Source: Bdellovibrionaceae bacterium UBA6776 (GTDB lineage Bacteria > Bdellovibrionota > Bdellovibrionia > Bdellovibrionales > UBA1609). Taken from it: DNA of 64,000 nt. Below the pieces are notes generated by a model. The model did not search any database, was not told the origin of the DNA, and saw nothing but the letters and a program-made list of their open reading frames with translations. The number at the start of each line of letters is the position of its first letter. Position 1 is the first letter of the stretch. Location of the stretch: NCBI GenBank assembly GCA_002453155.1, contig DKGG01000025.1:14335-78334 (forward strand). Reading direction: 5' to 3'. Both the position numbers and the translations under genes were made by a program. Of this stretch, positions 16,218-24,133 are shown one piece after another.

Positions 16218-18110
16218 ATGAGCACACTTCGTTGGATGATCGCAGTCACTCTTTTCACTTTGTCTCTGGGAGCATGGGGTGCGGAGATTCAAGTGATCGC
16301 TTCAACAGATCGAACCGAAGTGGGGCTTGGTGATTCGTTCACCTTGCAGGTGACCATTTCTTCGGAGGGTTCTGTGCAAACGGATTCACCGGATTTGAGC
16401 TCGGACCGTTTGCAAAATTTAGAAATCGTCAATCAATGGGGACCATCAACTCAAATGCAAAGTGTGTTCAGTGGGGGCACCATGATGGTTTCCCACTCGA
16501 AGACCTACAACTATTTGTTGGCCGCAAACAAATTGGGAAAGGCCGTGATCCCTGCAATTACCGTGGTCGTAGACGGCTCTGCTTACAAAACAGATCCCAT
16601 TGAAATTTCTGTGGTGGATCAGCCCTCCTCTAGGGGTTCTCAAAGAAGGCAGCGTTCGCAAAATGATATTTTCAGTCAAATGGATCAGTTGGAGCAGCAG
16701 ATGTTCAATCAATTGCTTCAACGTCGATTTGGGGGAGGTGCACCTCAACCTTCGGATCCGCTCTTTGACGATACACCCATCAATCCCAAGGAAGCCTTTT
16801 TTCTGCGTGCAGAGGCAGACAAAAAAGAAGCCTATGTGGGAGAGCAAGTGACAGCGAATTGGTACTTGTACACTCGAGGAACCATCACAGACATCGACAC
16901 TTTGAAATACCCCACGCTCAGAGGTTTTTGGAAAGAAGAAATCGAAATGGCCACCCGTTTGAATTTTGAGCAGGTGGTGTTGAATGGAATCCCATATCAA
17001 CGGGCGCTTTTGGTGTCCTACGCTTTGTTTCCCATCAAAGCCGGTTCTGCGAGCATTGATCCTTACAAAGCAAAATGCACAGTGATCACTCCAGGGAATA
17101 TGGGATTTGGCAGACCTTATCAGTTCACCAAAGCCAGTCCTCCTTTATCATTGAAAGTGTTGGATGTGCCCAAAGAGAATCGGCCTTCTGATTTTACTGG
17201 AGCGGTGGGATCTTTTCAGGTTTCGGCCAGTTTGGATCAAAACAAAGTGCCTGCCCATCAGCCGGTCACATGGAAAGTGCGAATTTCCGGTCGAGGAAAT
17301 GCAAAATTGATCGACCTTCCGGCCTTTGATCTTCCAAAGGCTGTGGAGCTTTATGATCAAAAGTTTGATTCCAAGTTCAATCGCAACGGGACCAGCTACA
17401 AAGAGTTTGAAATATTATTGATTCCTCGAGAAGAGGGAAAAGTAGAGATCCCCTCCATTTCTTTTAGTGTTTTTAACCCGGACAAAAAATCCTTTGAAAA
17501 GATTCAAACAGAAAAGCTTCTTTTGGATGTGGGGCCGGGGACACGAACAGATGTGGCTCAAGGAACCGATTTGAAAACGCCGACGGACAACAAGTCTAAG
17601 GCTCAAGAGGAATGGTCCATTTATCCAACGCCCTCGACGGCAGACGCCGCCAGTTTTGCACTGCCCTTACCGGCGTGGTGGTCGCTTTTTGCCTTTTCAT
17701 TTTTATCAGTTTTAGGTCACGCCTGGGTGGGACTTGGAAAAACCAAGCGCAAAGAAACTTTGAGACAGGTTTTAAAAATGCGTCTCAAAAAATTGAGCAA
17801 ACTTTCTAAGGCTCACAAGTGGCGTGAATTTGGAACAGAGATGAGCAACGGGATTTATAAAATTGTAGGATTGGTGGTGAGTTCAACCGGAGGCTCCACC
17901 GATTTGAACAGCTTGTTAAAAATGGCTCCTCCAAGTTTGCGAAGAGAGCATGGAGAAGATTTGAAAAACTTGGTGCAAGAGGTGGAAGGCTTGGCGTTTG
18001 CCCCAGAAGAAATTGCAAAAACCAAAGCCAGTCCTGAAAATCTCTTGAAGCTCCAGAAGAAGTTTGAAAGTTTGATGAATGCAGCCATTCAAAAGGTCGA
18101 GGAGGAGTGA
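16218..18110 (+). CDS. batD: BatD-like oxygen-tolerance protein
   Basis: A 630-residue protein: signal peptide (ending near GAWG), a large beta-rich periplasmic region typical of BatD with Ig-like repeats (IQVIASTDRTEVGLGDSF opening), a C-terminal membrane helix near residue 490-512 and a cytoplasmic helical tail. A Gln/Arg-rich insertion lies near 135-170. The start is the ATG four bases after the BatC stop, preferred over an in-frame upstream ATG inside batC because the signal peptide then begins at residue 1. Confidence 0.87.
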   Translation: MSTLRWMIAVTLFTLSLGAWGAEIQVIASTDRTEVGLGDSFTLQVTISSEGSVQTDSPDLSSDRLQNLEIVNQWGPSTQMQSVFSGGTMMVSHSKTYNYLLAANKLGKAVIPAITVVVDGSAYKTDPIEISVVDQPSSRGSQRRQRSQNDIFSQMDQLEQQMFNQLLQRRFGGGAPQPSDPLFDDTPINPKEAFFLRAEADKKEAYVGEQVTANWYLYTRGTITDIDTLKYPTLRGFWKEEIEMATRLNFEQVVLNGIPYQRALLVSYALFPIKAGSASIDPYKAKCTVITPGNMGFGRPYQFTKASPPLSLKVLDVPKENRPSDFTGAVGSFQVSASLDQNKVPAHQPVTWKVRISGRGNAKLIDLPAFDLPKAVELYDQKFDSKFNRNGTSYKEFEILLIPREEGKVEIPSISFSVFNPDKKSFEKIQTEKLLLDVGPGTRTDVAQGTDLKTPTDNKSKAQEEWSIYPTPSTADAASFALPLPAWWSLFAFSFLSVLGHAWVGLGKTKRKETLRQVLKMRLKKLSKLSKAHKWREFGTEMSNGIYKIVGLVVSSTGGSTDLNSLLKMAPPSLRREHGEDLKNLVQEVEGLAFAPEEIAKTKASPENLLKLQKKFESLMNAAIQKVEEE

Positions 18111-20372
18111 TTGACTCAAGTAAAATGGAAATCAAGTCTTTCAAAATGTGGTCTGATTTTCATGGGTCTAATGTTGGCAAATCCTTCTCAAGCAGCCCTT
18201 CCGCGCTCCATTTCAATTTCTACAAAGAAGTCCTTTCAAACGGTGGATTTGAACCAAGGGGAGGCCTTGCCCGCGTCCGGCCTTCCTCGTCAAATGGCGT
18301 TGGCAAAGCGGGCATATTTAAAGGGAAAAAAATCAGAGTGTTTGAAATGGGTCCGAGTGGTCTCATCAAAAGCCAAAACCTTGCGACACTGGTCCGCTTT
18401 GATGGAGTTGAATTGCGCGTTGATGGATGAGCCTCAATTGGGAGATCTCAATCGAATCCTCAGTGTGTTCAGGAAAAATCCCGAGTGGTTGTTGGTGGGG
18501 CCCTCGGTGAATGAACTTCGAAAGTCTTTCAGTCAGGGCTTGGTTCTTCGAGCACGCTTACAGGCAAAATCGCAAAGACAAAAAGCCTGGGAGTTTATCA
18601 GTGAAGCGCTCACTTACCAAGAGTGGATGGATCCCGAGCAACGTGCGGATTTGTATGCGGTGGCCGGAGAGATTTCATTTGTGAATCAAGATCTTCTGGC
18701 GGCAAAAGATTTTTTTGAGAAGAGCTTAAAGATTAAGCCGTCCAAAGAGTTGCAGAACCGCATGGACTCTATTTTGACAGCGTTAAAGCCGGAGTCTCAA
18801 GCCGGTGTTCCCGCTCCGATTGGAATTGGATTTAATCAAGGTCCATCCGCAACCGATGAAGAAAAGAAGATTTATCAGCGAATGAATGCGGCGATTTCTT
18901 CAAAAGATTTTTTGTCAGCGATTTCCGATGGAGTGGCGTTACTCAACCAGTTTCCGGGCGGATATTACGCAGAAGATGTTGAGAATCAGGTTTCCAGTTT
19001 GTTTATGGGTGTGGCGACGGGCGATGATCAAAAATGGGAACAGATCAAAGAGCGGACACTGAAAGCCCTTAAAAAAGCGCCCGGGGATCGTCTGCTCAAT
19101 TGGGGAAGACTTGCTTTTCGAAGAGGAAAGTACCGCGCGGCCTATGATTTGGCAGAAGCCTCAGCGGACAAGTTGGACAATGAGGAACGTGCGGGTCGCG
19201 CCTACTTGCTGGCGGCTCAATCCGCACGATCGTCAAAAGAGTTGAGTCTTGCAATTAAAAATTATCGAGTGCTGACAGAGAAGTTCACCGGCGAAAGTTA
19301 TTATCAAGAATCCCTTTTTGAATTGGGGTTGATTTATTTTCGGTCTGACAAATTCTCCAATGCAGCGGCAACCTTCGAAAAACTTCTGTCCTCAGAAAAT
19401 AGCCAAGATTTTGAATATCGATCTCTCTATTGGGCGTGGCGGTCTTTGAAAAATTTAGAGATGAAGCGCTCTCAAGAATTTCAAGATCTGTTGCTTTCTA
19501 AATATCCCATGACTCTTTATGGAATGCAGGCGCTGGCGGAAAAGAACAATGGGATCATTCAGTTGAATCCTTCAAAAGGGCCGATGAAGCCCATTCAAAT
19601 TCGTCTTCGCCTTTTTCCTGAAGAGCTTCAGGCCTGGGAGCGTTTTGCTGTCCTATTAAAAGGGGGATGGCTGGAAGAGGCGCAAAAAGAATTGAGTTAT
19701 TTACCGGCTCCTCAAACCGCGGAAGAACATTTGGTTTACTCCAAGCTTTACTCGGAAGCTCGCGGTTATGTGAAAGCCATTCGTTTGATGAACAAAGCTT
19801 GGGAGATGAGCCCCAGCTACGCTTACCAAAAAGAATTGCTGGAATGGATCTTTCCCAAAAACTTTAAGAAAGACCTGTTGGCCGCTCAAAAGAAAACGGG
19901 AGTGAATGACACCTGGCTTCGATCTTTGATTCGACAGGAAAGTGCCTTCAACCCTAGGGCGGTCAGCCCTTCGAACGCCCTTGGACTGATGCAACTTCTG
20001 CCTGCCACCGCGAATGAGGTGGCCATGGAAGTGGGACGCGGTCCTTTGGACCTTCCCAATGACCTTTTTCAGGCGAGCAGGAACATTGAACTGGGCTCTC
20101 GGTACTTGGAAAAAATGCTCAACCGCTTTGATGGAAAGCTCCCGTTTGCTTTGGCGGCTTACAACGCAGGGCCCACACGTTTGAGCCGATGGTTGAGCGG
20201 TGCGAAAATTCCTCTGACAGAAACGGAACTTTGGGTGGATGAGTTGCCATGGGCCGAGACCAGTCTGTACGTCAAAGCGATCCTCAGAAATATTTTAATC
20301 TATGAACTTCTAGACAAAGGTCAGTTGGACCTGACCTCTCCCATATGGCAGATTTCTTCGAAAGGATCCTGA
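18111..20372 (+). CDS. slt: Soluble lytic murein transglycosylase, Slt70-like
   Basis: A 753-residue exported enzyme: signal peptide to about residue 28 (PSQA), a long TPR-like alpha-superhelix (about 60-580) and a C-terminal SLT domain. Catalytic Glu610 lies in RQESAF, followed by ALGLMQLLPAT and AAYNAGPTRL. It cleaves peptidoglycan glycan strands to 1,6-anhydro products. The TTG start directly follows the BatD stop, with GAGGAG just upstream, so it is part of the Bat operon. That linkage suggests the Bat complex and wall remodelling are connected in this organism. Confidence 0.9.
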   Translation: MTQVKWKSSLSKCGLIFMGLMLANPSQAALPRSISISTKKSFQTVDLNQGEALPASGLPRQMALAKRAYLKGKKSECLKWVRVVSSKAKTLRHWSALMELNCALMDEPQLGDLNRILSVFRKNPEWLLVGPSVNELRKSFSQGLVLRARLQAKSQRQKAWEFISEALTYQEWMDPEQRADLYAVAGEISFVNQDLLAAKDFFEKSLKIKPSKELQNRMDSILTALKPESQAGVPAPIGIGFNQGPSATDEEKKIYQRMNAAISSKDFLSAISDGVALLNQFPGGYYAEDVENQVSSLFMGVATGDDQKWEQIKERTLKALKKAPGDRLLNWGRLAFRRGKYRAAYDLAEASADKLDNEERAGRAYLLAAQSARSSKELSLAIKNYRVLTEKFTGESYYQESLFELGLIYFRSDKFSNAAATFEKLLSSENSQDFEYRSLYWAWRSLKNLEMKRSQEFQDLLLSKYPMTLYGMQALAEKNNGIIQLNPSKGPMKPIQIRLRLFPEELQAWERFAVLLKGGWLEEAQKELSYLPAPQTAEEHLVYSKLYSEARGYVKAIRLMNKAWEMSPSYAYQKELLEWIFPKNFKKDLLAAQKKTGVNDTWLRSLIRQESAFNPRAVSPSNALGLMQLLPATANEVAMEVGRGPLDLPNDLFQASRNIELGSRYLEKMLNRFDGKLPFALAAYNAGPTRLSRWLSGAKIPLTETELWVDELPWAETSLYVKAILRNILIYELLDKGQLDLTSPIWQISSKGS

Positions 20373-20442
20373 AAGGGTTGCGAGGACTTTCCCGGTCAAG
20401 TTAAACTGATCATTCAGGGCCACATCGAACCAAGGAGGTTTC

Positions 20443-22359
20443 ATGAGCCGACAGCGACCTCTCGCACTTGTTGTATTTGCCAGTCTTTTTCTTGGGGCTT
20501 GCGCACTTAAACCTCGAAATTCTTCCAATGATTCTGAAAGCAATGTTGCTGTTCGAACTCATGTGAGCGCGGATGGAGAAATTTCTGTCACCAAACTTCC
20601 GGGTGCAGAAATCACAGAAAAAGAAAGCTCCTCTGAAACGGTTGAACTCAACGTAGAGCAACCTTACAAAAGTCAGTACGGCGAAATCCCCATGGATCAA
20701 AACAAGTATGTGGACATGTGGGTGAAGTATTTCACCGGAAAAGGTCGCAAACACATGGTTCGATACTTGGGGCGTTCCTCTCGCTATCTTCCCATGATGA
20801 AAAACACTTTGCGTGAAAATGGTCTTCCTGAAGAATTGGTTTATGTGGCATTGATTGAATCCGGATTCAGTCCTGTGGCGCATTCCCATGCAAATGCAGT
20901 GGGATATTGGCAGTTCATCCGTGGAACGGGAAAAAGATATGGACTTCGCATTGATGGATTGATCGATGAAAGACGAGATCCGGTTTTGTCGACAAAAGCC
21001 GCTGCCGAATATTTTAAAGCGCTCTATGGAATCTTCGGTCACTGGCACTTGGCTTTGGCGGGTTACAATGCGGGAGAAAACCGGGTTCAAAGAGCCATTC
21101 GCAGGTATTACACCAGAGATTTTTGGGAGCTTCATAAAAAGCGCAGATCTTTTGCGCGAGAAACTAAAAATTACGTTCCCAAATTTATTGCTGCGGCAAT
21201 GATTGCGAGCAATCCCCACAAGTACGGTTTTTCTGAAGTGGAATATCAAGATCCACTTTCATACGACACTGTGGCTTTGAGACATCCCATCAGCTTGAGC
21301 CGATTGTCTCAAAACTTAGGGGTGGATGTGGAGGAGATGCGCCTTCTCAATCCAAAATTCCGCGGAGATTATGTGCCCATCTCTCGAGGAAAAGAGACTG
21401 TGATTCGCATTCCTGTGGGACGTGCGAACGATGCTTTAGCAGCGGTTCCATTGAGTGTGTCTTCCAAACCGGATCGCGTGGTGTACAACGAGTATTTTTA
21501 TTACCGCATTCGAAGAGGGGATAACCTTTCTCGCATTGCCCGCCGTTACCGCACCACAGTTTCAAAACTTCGAAGATTGAACGGGTTGTCCAATAGATCC
21601 TTGTTGCGAATTGGCCGTCGATTGAAAGTTCCTGATCCTGGTGGGGCCGCTCTTTATGCAAAAACCAGCAACCGACGTTCAAAAGTCAGTCGTGTGGGCT
21701 CATCGGTCAGTAGAGGCGCCACTGTGCATGTGGTTCGTCGCGGAGAAAACTTAAGCACCATTGCTCGTCGCTATGGAACTTCTGTGGCCCATTTGCTTCG
21801 TTTGAACAATCTGTCTCGCCGTTCCGTGATCAAAGTGGGTCAACGGATTCGCGTGCGTGGAACTTCTGGATCGGTTCATGCGTCCGGAAGAAGTTTTCAT
21901 GTGGTTCAACGGGGTGAAAATTTGTCTGTGATCGCCGCTCGCAATGGAGTTTCTGTCAGTGATTTAAAACGTTGGAATGACTTGGGACGATCTCTTCTTT
22001 ATGTGGGGCAAAAGTTGGCGCTTCGTGGATCTGCGGGAAGTGGTTCGACGGTTCATGAAGTTCAAAGAGGGGACAATTTAACATCCATTGCAGATCGCTA
22101 CGGAGTTTCTGTCAGTGATATTAAAAAGTGGAATGGAATGAAGCGCTCGGTGATTTTTGTGGGGCAGAAGTTAAAAGTGAATGGGCGAGGAATTGCCACA
22201 GCTTCTCATAAGAGCAATTACCATCGTGTGCGTCGCGGAGAGACTTTGCTCGGAATTGCGAATCGTTACTCAGTTTCCCTGTCGGATTTGGCCAACGCCA
22301 ACGACATTTCTACTCGCCGCCGCGTTCAAGCCGGCCGCACCCTGGTCATCCCCGATTAA
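20443..22359 (+). CDS. mltD: MltD-like lipoprotein lytic transglycosylase with five LysM domains
   Basis: A 638-residue lipoprotein (lipobox LGAC, Cys20). An SLT domain spans about 115-260 with catalytic Glu139 (ALIESGFSP) and the MltD-type YWQFIRGTGKRYGLRID. Five LysM peptidoglycan-binding repeats start near residues 351, 427, 485, 537 and 592, separated by Ser/Arg-rich linkers. E. coli MltD has two LysM domains, so this one is extended. AAGGAGGT precedes the ATG by five bases, the strongest ribosome site in the region. It lies 70 bases behind slt. Its stop codon touches the A-run that terminates the opposing riboswitch RNA. Confidence 0.9.
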   Translation: MSRQRPLALVVFASLFLGACALKPRNSSNDSESNVAVRTHVSADGEISVTKLPGAEITEKESSSETVELNVEQPYKSQYGEIPMDQNKYVDMWVKYFTGKGRKHMVRYLGRSSRYLPMMKNTLRENGLPEELVYVALIESGFSPVAHSHANAVGYWQFIRGTGKRYGLRIDGLIDERRDPVLSTKAAAEYFKALYGIFGHWHLALAGYNAGENRVQRAIRRYYTRDFWELHKKRRSFARETKNYVPKFIAAAMIASNPHKYGFSEVEYQDPLSYDTVALRHPISLSRLSQNLGVDVEEMRLLNPKFRGDYVPISRGKETVIRIPVGRANDALAAVPLSVSSKPDRVVYNEYFYYRIRRGDNLSRIARRYRTTVSKLRRLNGLSNRSLLRIGRRLKVPDPGGAALYAKTSNRRSKVSRVGSSVSRGATVHVVRRGENLSTIARRYGTSVAHLLRLNNLSRRSVIKVGQRIRVRGTSGSVHASGRSFHVVQRGENLSVIAARNGVSVSDLKRWNDLGRSLLYVGQKLALRGSAGSGSTVHEVQRGDNLTSIADRYGVSVSDIKKWNGMKRSVIFVGQKLKVNGRGIATASHKSNYHRVRRGETLLGIANRYSVSLSDLANANDISTRRRVQAGRTLVIPD

Positions 22360-22395
22360 AAAAACAAGACCAGGCGGGGTCAGAGCCTGGTCTTG
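22358..22395 (-). terminator. Intrinsic terminator of the riboswitch RNA
   Basis: An 11-bp perfect stem (22365-22375 with 22385-22395) with a nine-base loop is followed on the minus strand by seven T. This is a textbook factor-independent terminator. Because no gene follows in this direction, the transcript ends here as a non-coding RNA. Confidence 0.93.
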
Positions 22396-22405
22396 GCGAG
22401 TGATG

Positions 22406-22527
22406 TTTCCTCTTTGATGCCGTTTAATTTCCTTGGCAACCCGGCCGGCCTAAAAACCTCCAAAAAAGTTGGCCCCGTTGGCTTTGCGTCCCCCTGTTTC
22501 CAAAGGTTTGCCTTTTTCAAAGAAAAA
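22406..22527 (-). ncRNA. Cyclic-di-GMP class I (GEMM) riboswitch, merRNA-like
   Basis: The minus strand carries the class I c-di-GMP aptamer signatures in order: GGCAAACC (22505-22512), a stem capped by a GAAA tetraloop (22497-22500), GGGACGCAAAGCC (22480-22492) and GCCGGGTTGCC (22435-22445). A P1 helix closes it (22406-22417 with 22517-22527). Aligned to the Vibrio cholerae Vc2 aptamer, the G (G20) and A (A47) contacting the ligand are kept, while G19 is A. The expected C is within the last motif. No open frame lies downstream, only the terminator at 22358-22395. B. bacteriovorus makes a comparable free-standing RNA, merRNA, at very high level in attack phase, and this is its likely counterpart. 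A small hairpin (22544-22559) precedes the aptamer. Confidence 0.9.
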
Positions 22528-22594
22528 CTCACCCTAACTGAACTCTCGCGTGAGCGAGATATAGAGAGATGCGGTCTGACTTCGAGTCCTCACC

Positions 22595-22642
22595 CTACTT
22601 CGGTGGTGGATCAAGTCGCCGTTCCTTGGGTACTTTGAACAT
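22595..22642 (-). CDS. Possible 15-residue leader peptide upstream of the riboswitch
   Basis: A 15-codon frame (MFKVPKERRLDPPPK) starts at an ATG with AAAGGGGG about six bases upstream and ends 68 bases before the aptamer. It lies between the candidate promoter and the riboswitch on the same strand. The strong ribosome site and basic, proline-ended product make translation plausible. There is no homology evidence and such a short frame could arise by chance. Confidence 0.35.
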   Translation of the reverse strand: MFKVPKERRLDPPPK

Positions 22643-22677
22643 GGGAACCCCCTTTCAAGCGTTCATGTTCTACCTCA

Positions 22678-22706
22678 AGAATATCGCATCGCGTTATGAT
22701 GTCCAA
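22678..22706 (-). promoter_or_regulatory. Candidate promoter of the riboswitch transcript
   Basis: Minus-strand TTGGAC (22701-22706) and TATTCT (22678-22683) are exactly 17 bases apart, a good sigma-70 pattern, in the gap behind mrp. Transcription would begin near 22671 and give an RNA of roughly 315 bases including the short ORF. A promoter closer to the aptamer is not excluded. Confidence 0.55.
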
Positions 22707-22808
22707 GAATTTTGCCCGCTCTGGGTCACATTGAGAAACCGCAGCTGTCTCAAAAAAACTCCACCCGCCCGCAATGACGCGCCGATTGCAGATTTTGGTA
22801 CCTGGCAC

Positions 22809-23591
22809 CTAAATCGAAAGTTCGGATTTGATGGTCTTAGCGATGGATTCAAAAGAGGAATTTGCCGCTCCATCTTGAGATTCCACATAGGGAATGCCCG
22901 CTTCAGAGGCCAAACCCACAGCAGGATCAAAAGGAATTTCGCCCAGTTTTCGGATTTTCTTCACATCCAAATAGGCATTGAGTTCTCCGCGAGGGAAAAG
23001 CTGAATTTTCTCTCCGTCTTTTTCCAAGTAAGCCATGTTTTCAATGGCTCCTAGAATAGGAACGTTGACCTTGTCGAACATATCAAACGCTTTTTTCGCA
23101 TCGGCCAAAGCCAAGTTTTGCGGAGTGCTCACCACCACAGCTCCAGAGACTGGAACCTTCTGAGCCAACGTGAGAGCCACATCCCCCGTTCCCGGAGGCA
23201 GGTCCACCACAAGCACATCCAGCTCGCCCCACGCGGTGTCTCGAAAGAATTGATCCATTGCCTTAAACAGCATGGGCCCTCTCCATACGACCGCCTGGGC
23301 CTCGTCCACGATAAATCCAATGCTCATCAGCGAAAGTCCCAAGCGCTTCACCGGAATCATTTTGCCGTCTTCAGAAATTTCAACCTTTTGGTTCAAGGCT
23401 CCCATCAGTCGGGGAAGACTGGGGCCGTAGATGTCCGCATCTAAAAGGCCGACTTTCAACCCCTGTTTTTTCAGAGCCAGGGCGAGGTTCACGGAAACTG
23501 TACTTTTTCCCACGCCTCCTTTTCCAGATCCAACGGCAATGATTTTTTGAATTCCAGCGACGGGTGCTTGTTGCAAAAATGGATTTGTCAT
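22809..23591 (-). CDS. mrp: Mrp/ApbC-like P-loop ATPase, short form
   Basis: A 260-residue Mrp/NBP35-type ATPase with the deviant Walker A GKGGVGKS (23-30) and the family stretch VDLPPGTGDVALTLAQ. Mrp proteins carry and deliver Fe-S clusters. Two usual parts are missing. There is no N-terminal DUF59 domain, and the CxxC that bridges the cluster is absent: the segment after IENMAYL reads EKDGEKIQLF. It may therefore act as a different ParA-like ATPase or use other ligands. The gene is single, divergent from the J-domain-like gene, with GAGGGA before the ATG. Confidence 0.8.
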   Translation of the reverse strand: MTNPFLQQAPVAGIQKIIAVGSGKGGVGKSTVSVNLALALKKQGLKVGLLDADIYGPSLPRLMGALNQKVEISEDGKMIPVKRLGLSLMSIGFIVDEAQAVVWRGPMLFKAMDQFFRDTAWGELDVLVVDLPPGTGDVALTLAQKVPVSGAVVVSTPQNLALADAKKAFDMFDKVNVPILGAIENMAYLEKDGEKIQLFPRGELNAYLDVKKIRKLGEIPFDPAVGLASEAGIPYVESQDGAANSSFESIAKTIKSELSI

Positions 23592-23669
23592 AGGGGAATC
23601 CCTCTACCACAGGTTAAAGGGTCGGGGCTAGGTTGATCCATGACGAGGAGCACTAGATAATGGAGCTCT

Positions 23670-24074
23670 ATGCCTTTTGAGTTGAATTTGCACAATTTCC
23701 TCTGGGCCCAAGGGATCTTGCTCCTCTTTGGGTTGGCGTTCCTTTTATGGAAGCCCAAGCAAAGAAGAGGGCTCCAACTGCGCTTTGATCGGTCCTCAAA
23801 AGCTCAGTCGCCCGCCGCCTTGGACCACGACAGCTCGGGGCAGATCCTTCCCTTCGAAAAAAAAGCCGGCGAACGCTCCCTTCAAGTGCACTTCAATTTC
23901 AATGGTCACAGTTTTGAAGCCTACGAGTCTTTGGGGCTTCCCGCAGGTTCATCTTTGGCGGCGGTTCAATCCGCCTATGAAGAGCAAAAAAAACAAGCAA
24001 ACAACCAGTCAAGTGCTTTCCTTGAGGCCGCATACGAAGCCTTAAATTCCACTCTAAAATCCACCAAAAATTGA
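23670..24074 (+). CDS. Membrane-anchored J-domain-like protein without HPD
   Basis: A 134-residue protein with one N-terminal membrane helix (about 10-27), a basic/polar linker and a C-terminal region (about 83-128) that resembles a J domain. EAYESLGLPAGSSLAAVQSAYEEQ would form helices I-II and LEAAYEAL helix III. The HPD tripeptide that stimulates DnaK is absent; the position reads QANNQSS. It therefore probably does not activate Hsp70 in the classical way. It is followed by glycyl-tRNA synthetase on the same strand after 60 bases. Confidence 0.55.
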   Translation: MPFELNLHNFLWAQGILLLFGLAFLLWKPKQRRGLQLRFDRSSKAQSPAALDHDSSGQILPFEKKAGERSLQVHFNFNGHSFEAYESLGLPAGSSLAAVQSAYEEQKKQANNQSSAFLEAAYEALNSTLKSTKN

Positions 24075-24133
24075 CTTCAAACGCAGGGTTAGATACCTGA
24101 TGTGTGCACCCATTTTTCAACGAGAGGTCACGC

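Noticed and set aside
20410..21249. 279-codon frame antisense to mltD
   Set aside because: Opposite a well-supported enzyme; it reads as low-complexity Phe/Ser/Arg sequence.
21490..22350. Tandem repeats near 21.5-22.35 kb as a CRISPR array
   Set aside because: The repeats are diverged coding copies of LysM domains, not identical short repeats with spacers.
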